A program made the position numbers and the translations under genes. This document shows, one piece after another, positions 17,619-27,598 of a stretch of 64,000 nucleotides of DNA. Source of the stretch: an uncultured Duncaniella sp. (lineage in GTDB: Bacteria > Bacteroidota > Bacteroidia > Bacteroidales > Muribaculaceae); contig CAJURI010000001.1 of assembly GCA_910588795.1 (NCBI GenBank), positions 67,732-131,731 of the forward strand. Reading direction: 5' to 3'. Under the pieces are notes generated by a model. The model searched no databases. It saw only the letters and a list, made by a program, of their open reading frames with translations, and was not told the DNA's origin. The first letter of the stretch is position 1. Each line of letters starts with the position of its first letter.

Positions 17619-18573
17619 ATGGTCGAGAAGCTTCATGCCGAAGCCCGACGCCTCACCGACGAGTCGTTCGGACGCGATGTGTATGCCCGGGGGCTGATCG
17701 AGATAACCAACGTGTGCCGCAACAACTGCTATTACTGCGGCATACGCGCCGGCAACCGATCGGTGGCCCGATACACCCTCTCACAGGAGCAGATACTGCA
17801 GGCATGCCGCACAGCCCATGAGGCCGGACTGCGCACATTTGTCCTGCAAGGGGGGGGAGAATCCGGCACTCACGGCCGGCATGATAGCATCGACTGTGAG
17901 GAAGATATCATCGAAATTCCCCGACAGTGCCATAACACTCTCTCTGGGGGAATGGGACGACGCATCCCTGAAACTATTCCGGGATGCAGGAGCAACGCGC
18001 TATCTGTTGCGGCACGAGACACGCTCCGAGCGACATTACGGCATGCTTCACCCGGCGTCAATGTCGCTTGACAACCGTATCAGATGCCTGCGCACCCTCA
18101 AACGGCTGGGCTATCAGACAGGCACGGGCATAATGACCGGATCACCGTTCCAGACTCTACGCGACATAATAAGCGACATAGAGTTCATGCGCGAACTGCA
18201 GCCAGAGATGATAGGCATAGGGCCGTTCATCCCGGCGGCCGGCACACCGCTGGCATCATTCCCGCCGGGCAGCGTGGAACTGACCCTGCGGCTCATATCG
18301 GTGCTCCGCATCATATTTCCCAAGGCCAACATCCCAGCAACTACGGCACTTGCCACACTCGATCCGGCCCGTGGCCGCATAGCCGGACTGCATGCCGGAG
18401 CCAACGTGGTTATGCCAAATGTATCACCGAAGGAAGCCAGGGACGCTTACAGGCTCTACGACAACAAAGCCTCGACCGGGAAGGAATCGATAGAAGGTCT
18501 CGGAGAGCTCGCACGGTCATTTGCCGAAGCTGGATTCCGCCTGTCGTTTGACCGGGGAGACTATCACGAATGA
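17619..18573 (+). pseudogene. hydE: HydE radical SAM maturase, frameshifted
   Basis: Radical SAM enzyme needed for the [FeFe] H-cluster. The first part reads in one frame to RTFVLQGG and includes the cluster motif CRNNCYYC (about residue 30). The rest (GEN-PALTA onward, to 18573) is in the next frame. The switch falls in a run of eight G at about 17850-17857; seven G would restore one continuous HydE. The first ATG is 17619, but homology-like sequence (LLTILPTLDNNLILEIL) extends upstream to about 17550 without an ATG, so the true start may be non-canonical. Either a real frameshift, slippage-regulated expression or a sequence error. Confidence 0.82.
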
Positions 18574-18616
18574 GAGAGATATCCACATTTCACATCAAAA
18601 CAAACGCACAAAAATC

Positions 18617-20014
18617 ATGTCTGCGACACAATTCATAGATCATTCCGAAATACTCGCCACCATGCGTTACGCGACTGAAAACGCCGGCAACCGACAGCTC
18701 GCGGACGCTATCCTGGACAAGGCACGCGAATGCAAGGGCCTCTCCCACCGCGAAGCGGCAGTGCTGCTCGAATCGACCGATCCGGAAATCACTGAACGCA
18801 TCAAGGAACTTGCGAGAGAGATAAAAAAGAGATTCTACGGCAACCGCATAGTGATGTTCGCGCCCCTCTATCTCTCCAACTACTGCATAAACGGCTGCAC
18901 CTATTGCCCCTACCATGCCATCAACCGCGACATACCGCGACGCAAGCTGTCACAGGAGGAGATACGCCGCGAGGTAATAGCCCTTCAGGACATGGGGCAC
19001 AAACGCCTCGCCATCGAGGCCGGAGAGGACCCGCGCAACAATCCGCTCGAATACATACTCGAATCCATCGACACCATCTACTCAACACACCACCGCAACG
19101 GGGCCATCAGGCGCGTGAACGTGAACATAGCGGCTACAACCGTGGAAAACTACCGCCGTCTGCACGACGCCGGGATAGGCACCTACATACTGTTTCAGGA
19201 GACCTACAACAAGCCCAACTATGAACGCCTGCATCCCACCGGTCCCAAAAGCGACTATGCCTATCATACCGAAGCCATGGACCGCGCCATGGAGGGTGGC
19301 ATAGATGATGTGGGCCTGGGGGTGCTCTACGGACTCTCGACCTATCTGTATGATTTCATAGGGCTGCTCATGCATGCCGAGCATCTTGAGGAGCGTTTCG
19401 GCGTAGGGCCGCACACCATAAGCGTGCCGCGCATATGCTCGGCCTACGACATAGAGAAAGGAGATTTCAACAACGGGATCTCCGACGAGCTGTTCCGCCG
19501 CATCGTAGCGGTGCTGCGCATAGCCGTGCCATATACGGGACTCATAGTGTCGACGCGCGAATCTCCGGCTGTCAGAGCCTCGGTGATCGACCTGGGAGTA
19601 TCGCAGATAAGCGGAGGCTCACGCACCTCGGTGGGCGGATACACCGACGACAAGGAGGCTGACGACACGGCTCAATTCGACGTATCGGACAACAGGACTC
19701 TCTCAGAAGTGACAGAGTGGCTTCTGGATACGGGCCACATACCGTCGTTCTGCACGGCCTGTTACCGCGAAGGGCGCACAGGCGACCGCTTCATGTCGCT
19801 CGTAAAATCGGGGCAGATAGCCAACTGCTGCGGCCCCAACGCCATAATCACACTCAAGGAGTTCATGACCGACTACGGCACCACGTCACTGCGGGAGAAG
19901 GGGGAAGCCCTTATACGCAGGGAGCTTGAATCAATAACCAATCCCAAGGTGAAAGAGACCACCATGCGCTATCTCGCCAGAATAGAACAGGGCGAGCGCG
20001 ATTTCAGGTTCTGA
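18617..20014 (+). CDS. hydG: [FeFe] hydrogenase maturase HydG (tyrosine lyase)
   Basis: Radical SAM enzyme that cleaves tyrosine to supply CO and cyanide ligands for the H-cluster. 465 residues from the ATG at 18617; the 32 codons before it in frame overlap the end of hydE and look non-native. Motif CINGCTYC (CX3CX2C, about residue 92) binds the SAM cluster. The C-terminal CTAC (about 378) plus a Cys about 23 residues on (QIANCC) is the second-cluster motif that separates HydG from ThiH. Intact, unlike hydE. Confidence 0.93.
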   Translation: MSATQFIDHSEILATMRYATENAGNRQLADAILDKARECKGLSHREAAVLLESTDPEITERIKELAREIKKRFYGNRIVMFAPLYLSNYCINGCTYCPYHAINRDIPRRKLSQEEIRREVIALQDMGHKRLAIEAGEDPRNNPLEYILESIDTIYSTHHRNGAIRRVNVNIAATTVENYRRLHDAGIGTYILFQETYNKPNYERLHPTGPKSDYAYHTEAMDRAMEGGIDDVGLGVLYGLSTYLYDFIGLLMHAEHLEERFGVGPHTISVPRICSAYDIEKGDFNNGISDELFRRIVAVLRIAVPYTGLIVSTRESPAVRASVIDLGVSQISGGSRTSVGGYTDDKEADDTAQFDVSDNRTLSEVTEWLLDTGHIPSFCTACYREGRTGDRFMSLVKSGQIANCCGPNAIITLKEFMTDYGTTSLREKGEALIRRELESITNPKVKETTMRYLARIEQGERDFRF

Positions 20015-20038
20015 GAAATCAAACTATCCCCAACAAAA

Positions 20039-21214
20039 ATGCCGACGCCCAACATGAACCGACTGCACGTAATAATACTCGGAGCCTGCAACAGCGGGAA
20101 ATCATCGATAATCAATCTTCTGACCGGACAGCACACATCACTTGTGTCAGCCACTCCGGGGACCACCACCGATCCTGTGCGCAAAGCCATGGAACTTCCC
20201 GGCGCGGGGCCATGCGTGCTCATCGACACCGCCGGATTCGACGACAGCACGGGCCTTGGCAAAGAACGCGTAGAGCTGACCCTCAAGGCTCTCGATGAAG
20301 CCGACATGGCTCTGCTGCTCGTGGGGGAGAACCCCGACGAGGAGGCACACTGGCGTGAGCTGCTGAAGGGACGCGGCATCCCGTGCGCCGAGATTGCCGG
20401 CAAGAGCGATTCCGGCGTGGCTGACGCGGGAAAGGAAACACCATCCGGAGCTATCCCAGTCAGCACCATCAACGATCCGGACAGAAGCCGCACACGGCTC
20501 ATAGAGACCATACTGCGCACGCTTCCCCCGGACTACGGCATCAGGTCGCTCACAGGAGATCTTGCCAAAGAGGGTGACATAGTGGTGCTTGTCATGCCGC
20601 AGGACAGTTCGGCCCCCAAGGGAAGACTGATACTGCCGCAGGTGCAGACCATCCGCGACCTGCTCGACAAGGGAGCCATCCCGGTGTGCACAGTGCCTGA
20701 GAAACTTAAAGATACACTGGCAGCACTTGTGTCGGCACCGGCTCTGATAATAACTGATTCGCAGGCATTCGCAAAGGTGCAGCCGGCAGTACCGCACGGT
20801 GTGCCGCTGACCTCCTTCTCGGTTCTCATGGCTGCCTACAAAGGTGACATACGCTACTTCGCCGAAAGCGCGCGGGCCATAGCCTCACTGACACCGGCAT
20901 CACGTGTGCTCATCGCCGAAGCATGCACCCATGCGCCACAGACCGAGGACATAGGGAGAGTGAAGATCCCGGCTCTTCTGCGCAAAAGAGTCGGACAAGG
21001 GCTGAAAATCGACCATGTGTCGGGACGCGACTTCCCGGATGACCTTACCGGATACGACCTTGTGATACACTGCGGAGGATGCATGTTCAACCGCAGCTAC
21101 CAACTTTCACGAGTGGCAAAATCCAAGGCCCGGGGTGTGCCTATGACAAATTACGGGATCACGATAGCATACCTCACCGGCATACTGGCGGAAGTGGCGT
21201 TACCCGAGGCGTAA
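20039..21214 (+). CDS. hydF: [FeFe] hydrogenase maturation GTPase HydF
   Basis: Scaffold GTPase that carries the 2Fe precursor and loads the hydrogenase. 391 residues. Walker A-like GACNSGKSS (residues 14-22), switch TPGTT (about 39) and DTAGFDD (about 63) mark the N-terminal GTPase domain, followed by a dimerisation region. The C-terminal cluster site HCGGCMFNR is near residue 344. It ends the hydrogenase operon, 21 bases before the end of the convergent phosphatase gene. Confidence 0.93.
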   Translation: MPTPNMNRLHVIILGACNSGKSSIINLLTGQHTSLVSATPGTTTDPVRKAMELPGAGPCVLIDTAGFDDSTGLGKERVELTLKALDEADMALLLVGENPDEEAHWRELLKGRGIPCAEIAGKSDSGVADAGKETPSGAIPVSTINDPDRSRTRLIETILRTLPPDYGIRSLTGDLAKEGDIVVLVMPQDSSAPKGRLILPQVQTIRDLLDKGAIPVCTVPEKLKDTLAALVSAPALIITDSQAFAKVQPAVPHGVPLTSFSVLMAAYKGDIRYFAESARAIASLTPASRVLIAEACTHAPQTEDIGRVKIPALLRKRVGQGLKIDHVSGRDFPDDLTGYDLVIHCGGCMFNRSYQLSRVAKSKARGVPMTNYGITIAYLTGILAEVALPEA

Positions 21215-21235
21215 CCACGCCCGGACATATATGCG

Positions 21236-22624
21236 TCACTTCCCCACGAGAGCGCGTATCGCGGCCGGAAGCGATGTATTGTCATTGAGAGGAGCAAAAA
21301 GCTCCGACCCAACACCTACGGCATAGACCGGGACAAGACCTCCGGAATGGCCGTTGGTGGTGAATCCAAGCCCGGTCACCCCGTCGATAATACGGTACAC
21401 ATTCTCGGTAAAGGTGTTGAATGAATTGTAGAGAGTCTTGTTATCGGCCGGCATCTCGCCTTTGAAACAGCGTTCAAACTCCTTACGCAGCATCTCCGTC
21501 TGGCTGTCGGTCACAGGGACCGCGCTCCAGAACCCGAGTTTCTCGGTAAGAATCTCTTTCATATCCTCCCATTCGTAAGCACGGCGCGACTTGCGCATGG
21601 CCCGGCACATGTCGGCAAAACGGTCCTTGGATATCCTCTGATGGTCGATGTATCCGAGATGCAGGTCATAGCCCACCTTATTGTTTCCCAGCCCCATGCC
21701 TCCGGTCTCGTGGTCGGCAGTGACAAGAATCAGAGTCTCGTCGGGATGCGCGAGATAGAAGTCATAGGCATGGCGGAGAGCCTGATTGAAATTAAGCACC
21801 TCCTTTATGATTGTTCCTCCGTCATTGGCATGGCCGCCGTAATCGATATTGCCACCCTCGACCATCATGAAGAAACGGTCACGGCCGTTGTTCTGCAGAT
21901 GACGTATGGCGGCGGCAGTCATGTCGGGAAGATTCATGGCACCCGGCACAGAGTCGATGGTGAAATTGATCTGTCCCACGGTTATCTCGGAGGGGTTTAA
22001 CAGGAGCACACGTTTTGACTTCGCGTCCTTAAGGCCCTCCAGCCCGTAGGCGATATCCACACCGTTTTCGCGGAATGAATCGACAAGATCGTTGGGATTC
22101 CCGTCCTTGTCACATGTGCCGCGCAGATTGGACCCGGCAATGAAATCGTAGCCGCACCCGGCAGCCTGCTTCCCTATCTCATAATACATTCCACGGTCAG
22201 GGACATGGGCATAGAATGCTCCCGGAGTCGCATCGTCGGGCGGAACGGAAGTGACGAGAGCCACACCGTAGCCACGGTCGAAAAGCTCTTTTGCTATCGA
22301 GGTCACAGCCACGGAGTCAGGGGTCATACCGAGCATTCCGTTACGGGTCTTATGTCCGGAAGCAAGGGCAGTACCGGCCGCAGCCGAGTCAGTGACAGGA
22401 GATGACGCCGAATGGGTGGTGGACTGCGATGCCACCGGGAAGCTCATCATGAGGATTGGATCGGGGTTTCCGAGCACGGTGCGGTTGTACACCTGTGCGG
22501 AAAGAGCCTGGGCCATACCCATGCCGTCACCGATAAAGTAGAATATGTATTTCGGGACTCCGGCTCCGCAGACACTTGCCACGGAGCATAGGGAAAACAG
22601 AAGAGAGAACAGACGAGTCTTCAT
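21236..22624 (-). CDS. Alkaline phosphatase (PhoA family)
   Basis: 462 residues with a signal peptide (MKTRLFSLLFSLCSVASVCG). A secreted or periplasmic phosphomonoesterase. The catalytic Ser lies in VTDSAAAGTALASG (about residue 80). The metal-binding YFIGDGMGMAQ segment is near residue 30, EGGNIDYGGHAND near 255 and TADHETGGMG near 302, with a GHSGG-type His segment (NGHSGG) near residue 425. It is the last gene of a minus-strand pair with GH3, separated by 7 bases. Confidence 0.92.
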   Translation of the reverse strand: MKTRLFSLLFSLCSVASVCGAGVPKYIFYFIGDGMGMAQALSAQVYNRTVLGNPDPILMMSFPVASQSTTHSASSPVTDSAAAGTALASGHKTRNGMLGMTPDSVAVTSIAKELFDRGYGVALVTSVPPDDATPGAFYAHVPDRGMYYEIGKQAAGCGYDFIAGSNLRGTCDKDGNPNDLVDSFRENGVDIAYGLEGLKDAKSKRVLLLNPSEITVGQINFTIDSVPGAMNLPDMTAAAIRHLQNNGRDRFFMMVEGGNIDYGGHANDGGTIIKEVLNFNQALRHAYDFYLAHPDETLILVTADHETGGMGLGNNKVGYDLHLGYIDHQRISKDRFADMCRAMRKSRRAYEWEDMKEILTEKLGFWSAVPVTDSQTEMLRKEFERCFKGEMPADNKTLYNSFNTFTENVYRIIDGVTGLGFTTNGHSGGLVPVYAVGVGSELFAPLNDNTSLPAAIRALVGK

Positions 22625-22631
22625 AAAAGCA

Positions 22632-24158
22632 TCAGTTTAATCTAAGGATATCATCAATTGGGGTGCGTGTATTGGACAGGCGCGGGACCTTGCGCTGGCC
22701 GCCGAGCTTACCGGTGGAAGCAAGCCAGTCGTTGAATATACCCGGACGGCCCTTGACCACAGTGAGAGGGTCAAGGAATATCCCGTGGGCACGCTTGGCC
22801 TGATAGTCGGAGTTGAGCTCCTGTAGAGCACTGTCGAGCGCGGCGGCGAAAGCGTCAAGCGACGAGGGCTCGCGGTCGAATTCAATGAGCCATTCGTGGC
22901 GTCCGCGTGAATTGTCGGAAGCGTAGACAGGAGCCGCGGTATAATTCACCACAGAGCAGTCCATATCGCGGCACACGCGTGTCATGGCGGCCTCGGCGTT
23001 CTCCACCATAAGCTCCTCGCCGAAAGCGTTGATAAAGCACTTGGTGCGGCCGGCTATGGTGATGCGCAGAGGATCCGCACTCTCGATGCGCACGGTGTCG
23101 CCCGGAGTGTAACGCCACAGGCCGTTGCACGCAGTTATCACTATCGAATAGACCTCGCCTTGCTCCACTTCCCATGATGGGATGATCGTGGGCCGGTCGG
23201 AATCAATGTCGGAAAGCGGCACGAATTCGTAGAACACACCGTTGCCGAGGAGCAGGAGCATCCCCGGAGAGTCGATGGTGTCCTGCACGGCAAAGAAGCC
23301 TTCGGATGCATTGTAGCTCTCGAGATACCGCATGCCGGGACGTGTGATGCGGGCATACTGCTCCCGATAGGGAGCCATGGATATGCCTCCATGGAAGAAC
23401 ACTTCAAGATGGGGCCACACATCGTGTATGCATCCGGCACCGGCACGCTTCATGACACCTTTGAGCACTGTGAGAAACCATGACGGCACGCCTGAAATGT
23501 TTGTTACATCCCGACGCATGGATGACTCTATCAGGAGAGGCAGCTTCTCCTCCCAGTCAGGCATCAGGGCCAGCTTCTTTGAGGGGACACGCACAAGATT
23601 GGCGAGCGGGTTTATGCAATCGATAAGTGTGGCCGAAAGGTCGCCCACCTTCACTCCCGGATGGAGCGTAAGCTCATTGGCGTAGCTGCCTCCGAGGATA
23701 AAGCCTTTGCCGGAAAACAGGCGGCTGTCGGGATAAAGCGAAAGGTACTGGGCCACAGCCTGAGTGCCACCCTCGTAGTGGTTGACGCGGAGCGAATCGC
23801 GCGTTATGGGTATGTATTTGCTCTTGCCGTCGGAAGTGCCGGAGCTCTGGGCAAAACGCCGCGTCACCCCGGGCCACAGCACATCGGGCTCACCGTCCAC
23901 CATGCGCATCACCAGGTCACGAATATCAGGATAGGACTGCACCGAAGGGACAGCCCTGCGCAGATCGTCGTAGGCATGTTCGATGACGCGCCCCGACATT
24001 GGTCCGAGCCCATGCTCGCGCCCCCATCGGGTAGAGGCTCCGCGCGACAGCAGCCACTGCAGCTGCTCCAGCTGCACCTGACGTATGCGTCCGCGCCACG
24101 AGCGCACACTTGCGGCCTTGTGCAGGAAATACGGGCGGACTAAAGGTGTGATGTTCAT
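22632..24158 (-). CDS. GH3 auxin-responsive-like acyl-acid-amide synthetase family protein
   Basis: 508 residues resembling the GH3 superfamily of adenylating enzymes known from plants and widespread in Bacteroidota. AMP-binding signatures: AQSSGTSDGKSKYIPIT near residue 105, YNASEGFFA near 285 and YTPGDTVRI near 345, followed by GRTKCFINAFGEEL. The bacterial substrate is unknown; plant members conjugate amino acids to jasmonate or auxin. It is preceded by DUF4919 and followed by phosphatase in one minus-strand unit. Confidence 0.85.
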   Translation of the reverse strand: MNITPLVRPYFLHKAASVRSWRGRIRQVQLEQLQWLLSRGASTRWGREHGLGPMSGRVIEHAYDDLRRAVPSVQSYPDIRDLVMRMVDGEPDVLWPGVTRRFAQSSGTSDGKSKYIPITRDSLRVNHYEGGTQAVAQYLSLYPDSRLFSGKGFILGGSYANELTLHPGVKVGDLSATLIDCINPLANLVRVPSKKLALMPDWEEKLPLLIESSMRRDVTNISGVPSWFLTVLKGVMKRAGAGCIHDVWPHLEVFFHGGISMAPYREQYARITRPGMRYLESYNASEGFFAVQDTIDSPGMLLLLGNGVFYEFVPLSDIDSDRPTIIPSWEVEQGEVYSIVITACNGLWRYTPGDTVRIESADPLRITIAGRTKCFINAFGEELMVENAEAAMTRVCRDMDCSVVNYTAAPVYASDNSRGRHEWLIEFDREPSSLDAFAAALDSALQELNSDYQAKRAHGIFLDPLTVVKGRPGIFNDWLASTGKLGGQRKVPRLSNTRTPIDDILRLN

Positions 24159-24188
24159 TTTATACCCAACTCAGAAAGCTCATTCATG

Positions 24189-24899
24189 TCACAGCTCGTC
24201 GGGGTGCTTGCGGTAATACTCCTCAAGCAGCGGCCCTATATTGAAATAGTATCCTCCGGCGTCCTTCCCCTGGGAATCCTTCACGGTGATGTACTCATAG
24301 CAGGGATCATAGAACACATGGTCGCTGACGGTGTGGTCCATCATGTTGAGCAGCACATATTCATGCTGAGGCTCTATGACATACCAGGCGTTCTCTTCGT
24401 CGAGACCTGTGCCGGTCGACACTATGGCCATGAGAATATAGTTGAGCTTGTACTGCCATATGTTGGCGAGATTGGTCTTACCCTTTCCTCTCAGGGCGTT
24501 GATCAGCATCACCATCTCTCCGAGATTGAAAGGGTTGTCGGACAGAGCCTGTTCGGCATACGCTATCACCGAGTCGCATTCCTGGCGGGTGAGATTCTTG
24601 GAGCGGTTAAGAGTGGCATCGTAGGTTATGGTGCGCTCGCTCGACCGGTAAGGATTGTAGTCCTCCTGAAACATATAGCCCAGATAGAGATGCCTGAACT
24701 TGTCGATCTTCATCAGCGTGTCATTGCGCTGAAACTCCTTCATGAGCCTCGGGTAATAGTAGGGGGACGACTGGTCGAGCGTAGCACGGCGTATAGCCTC
24801 GAGGTCGGGCTTCTCACGCTTGAGCTGAGGAAGCACCTGAGAGCTGACACTGAAGGATGCCGCTATAGCCACGAGCAGTATGGTGAATATTCTTGTCAT
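24189..24899 (-). CDS. DUF4919 domain protein, secreted
   Basis: 236 residues with a signal peptide (about 1-20, cleavage near SVSSQ). The mature part matches the DUF4919 pattern in Bacteroidota: PDLEAIRRAT, SPYYYPRLM, Y-x-x-LYLGY-x-FQEDYNPY, and a C-terminal YYFNIGPLLEEYYRKH. Function unknown. It sits 30 bases upstream of the GH3-like gene. Confidence 0.8.
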   Translation of the reverse strand: MTRIFTILLVAIAASFSVSSQVLPQLKREKPDLEAIRRATLDQSSPYYYPRLMKEFQRNDTLMKIDKFRHLYLGYMFQEDYNPYRSSERTITYDATLNRSKNLTRQECDSVIAYAEQALSDNPFNLGEMVMLINALRGKGKTNLANIWQYKLNYILMAIVSTGTGLDEENAWYVIEPQHEYVLLNMMDHTVSDHVFYDPCYEYITVKDSQGKDAGGYYFNIGPLLEEYYRKHPDEL

Positions 24900-24960
24900 G
24901 AGCAGTGGGGAGGGATTGGGTTAACAACATGATTGGGCAGCCGGCGCGCCGGAGCCACCG

Positions 24961-25392
24961 TCACTGCTGCCTTCCGGCAGCCTTGAACGCGAGAGCATAC
25001 AGACGCATCTGCTTGAGCATCGCGAGAAGACCGTTGGAGCGCGTTGGCGACAGATGCTCGCTCAGACCTATGTCGTTGATGAAATGCAGATCGGCCGCAA
25101 GGATATCGTCAGGGGTCTGGTTGTCGAGCACCTTCACAAGGAGCGATATTATCCCCTTGACAATTATGGCGTCAGAATCGGCGGTATAGCGCACGCGCCC
25201 TTCGGGTGAGAGCTCGGCATTAAGCCACACACGGCTCTGACAGCCTTCTATGATATGATCGGGTGTGCGGTACTTCTCTTCGATAGGTGGCAGTGAATTG
25301 CCAAGGTCGATGATCATCCCGTAACGGTCCATCCAGTCATCCACCTCGGAGAATTCGTCCACGATCTCGGACTGTATTTCATTGATAGTCAT
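24961..25392 (-). CDS. sufE: SufE-like sulfur acceptor protein
   Basis: 143 residues, typical length. Accepts persulfide from the SufS desulfurase for Fe-S cluster assembly. The active Cys is in the conserved GCQSRVWL segment (about residue 50). VDDWMDRYGMIIDLG near residue 16 is a family start. No sufS, sufB, sufC or sufD gene is in the window, so it is a stand-alone copy. The hydrogenase and its maturases may create demand for clusters, but no link is shown. Confidence 0.93.
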   Translation of the reverse strand: MTINEIQSEIVDEFSEVDDWMDRYGMIIDLGNSLPPIEEKYRTPDHIIEGCQSRVWLNAELSPEGRVRYTADSDAIIVKGIISLLVKVLDNQTPDDILAADLHFINDIGLSEHLSPTRSNGLLAMLKQMRLYALAFKAAGRQQ

Positions 25393-25428
25393 AAGTATCT
25401 CTTATAAATTAATTATAATTAAAGGCAA

Positions 25429-27450
25429 TTATTTCTGCGGACGCGGACGCTCGTTGACATTCTCGGCCGGCCTGACCTTGGCAAGGGCATTGACGGCCTC
25501 ACGCAGCACGATAGAACCATTGGAGACACTCTGTCTCAGCTTGCGGGCATTTCCCCTCTCGTTGGGTGAGCCTATGGCTTTCCATGCCATATCGACAATC
25601 TGCGCGGCATCCCGGTTGGTGCAACGTCCTCTGACGGAGAAATAGTCATTCTCTACGACAGCATTAAGGTCGCCGTCGGTCAGGGCCTTGGCCAGAGCCT
25701 TTCCCATCGGGCTTGACAGCTTTGTGAGATCCCATGCGGCATTTCCGTTGAGATATTCAGCATCGGCGGCCTCTTCCTGAGTCATTGGTACAGCCGGGGC
25801 AGCCACAGAGTCAGCCGCGGTGCCACCGGTGCCGTCGGCGGCAAGCTCGGTGACCGCAGAAGGAGCGACATCGAGATCATTGCCTTCGGGTATGAGAAGA
25901 GCCACGGCTACCACAATGGCAAGCCCGAGAAGCCCGAGGCCAAGCCATTTCAAAGCTTTACGCCGTGATGAGGAGGATGCCGGATAATCGTCCTCGCACT
26001 CGTCGCCGGCACTTTCAGCGGAGCCATCGGCCATAGACTGCCGGCTGCGGGGATCAACGGGCACCTTGGAATCGATGCGGGGATGCTCCTCCACGATATC
26101 GCCCGAGACATTGACAAATTTCGGAGCCACGTTCCTCCCTTCCTCACTGTCGTCGGAATGAGACGGGTCAAAATTAGGAGCCACCGGCGGATTTACTATG
26201 CGCACATCTACATTGTAGACCTCGGAATTGTCGGACGTGACCTGACGGTGGGCCCGGAAACCGTGGAAATTGCCTGAATGGAGGCGATTGTACTCCGGGG
26301 TGTTCTTCTCAATGGAGATCTGCTGCTCGAACACTCTGCCGTCACCGAAATCAAGACGCAGTGTGACACACTGCTCCACCGGCTGCAGCTCCATGTCCAG
26401 CTCGTCGGTGGCAAGGATTTCAGAGCTCGGCATTTTGAGCTTGAGAGGGCGGTAATTGTTGGAAACCACCTGTATGTCGACCTCAGTGTCGGACTCAAGA
26501 TCACGTTCGGTGAACTCTATGTACGGATCGGCAGTGCTCACGGGGTGGCCGTTTACCGAGATAGTGTACCCGTTGAGTGAGGCCCCTTTCATGGACCTGA
26601 CTTTTACAGGCACACGGCGAACAAAGCGGATGCCTGTCTGCGCCGCCGTGCGCACAAGTATAGTCGATCCCTCATATTTGGTGTAGGCGGCGGGGGTGCC
26701 AACTACGACCGTCTCGGTGTGGGTGTCAAATCCCTCCCGAGAATAGGTAAGCACGAGCCGGTCGCCGTCATACACAAGCGAGGATGACGCGGTGACCCCT
26801 TCGGGGCACACTACCCCGTACTGTCTGCGGATGGGCACTGTGATGCGCGGCATCTTTACGCCCGGACGCAGGGATGTCGAAGCCGATACAATGATGATGC
26901 ATCGGTAGCCGGCATATTCAGGCTGCCCCGGAAAAGAGAATATGGCCTCAAGCTCCTGAAGCGAGATGTATGTACGGTAGGCAGCCTCACTGACGGTCTC
27001 AGCCGCAGGGACAGCCGCATTGCATTTCCAGGCTTCAAGCTCAAGCGGCTCCTTAGGGACACCGGCTTCAAGGAGCACGGTCTCGACAGCGTCGTCAGAG
27101 AGATTCTCCTCCTCGATGAAAACTCTTTTGAGACCGGCAAACACACCGAGCACCTGACGCCCTGTCAGGGCGCATCCGTTGTCGATGAGAAGCGATATCA
27201 TCACATAGCCGCGTTCGGGGAAGAGGGTGTTGCGGGTGATGAGCGAAATATAATGCCCGAGAGCCGACTCCTGGAGCACATAACATTCATTGGCGTTTAG
27301 AAACCGCTTTATGGCGGCTCCCGGTTCGACCATAGTACTGTCCCAGCGGGGATCTTTATCGCTATCCGCAGGTGTATACTTGTAAAGAGTGCGGGTGGCA
27401 CCCTGCATCTCTCCACGGAAAGCTATGTGGATATAACTGAAATCGGTCAT
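25429..27450 (-). CDS. Uncharacterised membrane-anchored protein with PEGA-like region
   Basis: 673 residues from the ATG at 27450; 31 codons upstream are in frame but lie over the promoter (-7 box at 27498). Not recognised as a named family. Residues 1-170 form an N-terminal domain starting MTDFSYIHIAFRGEMQGATR. The middle (about 260-400) is beta-rich with PEGA-like carbohydrate-contact style repeats. A single membrane helix sits near 500-521 (WLGLGLLGLAIVVAVALL), with a Ser/Asp/Glu-rich stretch before it and a 150-residue C-terminal domain. No signal peptide, so the large N-terminal part is likely cytoplasmic. Confidence 0.6.
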   Translation of the reverse strand: MTDFSYIHIAFRGEMQGATRTLYKYTPADSDKDPRWDSTMVEPGAAIKRFLNANECYVLQESALGHYISLITRNTLFPERGYVMISLLIDNGCALTGRQVLGVFAGLKRVFIEEENLSDDAVETVLLEAGVPKEPLELEAWKCNAAVPAAETVSEAAYRTYISLQELEAIFSFPGQPEYAGYRCIIIVSASTSLRPGVKMPRITVPIRRQYGVVCPEGVTASSSLVYDGDRLVLTYSREGFDTHTETVVVGTPAAYTKYEGSTILVRTAAQTGIRFVRRVPVKVRSMKGASLNGYTISVNGHPVSTADPYIEFTERDLESDTEVDIQVVSNNYRPLKLKMPSSEILATDELDMELQPVEQCVTLRLDFGDGRVFEQQISIEKNTPEYNRLHSGNFHGFRAHRQVTSDNSEVYNVDVRIVNPPVAPNFDPSHSDDSEEGRNVAPKFVNVSGDIVEEHPRIDSKVPVDPRSRQSMADGSAESAGDECEDDYPASSSSRRKALKWLGLGLLGLAIVVAVALLIPEGNDLDVAPSAVTELAADGTGGTAADSVAAPAVPMTQEEAADAEYLNGNAAWDLTKLSSPMGKALAKALTDGDLNAVVENDYFSVRGRCTNRDAAQIVDMAWKAIGSPNERGNARKLRQSVSNGSIVLREAVNALAKVRPAENVNERPRPQK

Positions 27451-27497
27451 TGCGGTTTTTATCGTCGGGTTCTTTACAATTTGTTGGTTCAATAGGA

Positions 27498-27505
27498 CAA
27501 AATTA
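27498..27505 (-). promoter_or_regulatory. -7 box for the 673-residue protein gene
   Basis: Reads TAATTTTG on the minus strand, 48 bases before the ATG at 27450. Confidence 0.5.
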
Positions 27506-27598
27506 GTGAAAATCCTCTTTTTCAACAAATGTTTTTTTAACAAGGTTCAGGGTCTCGGAAACCCGACGGACGAGACCGCGACGGCGACAGCTAAATAA

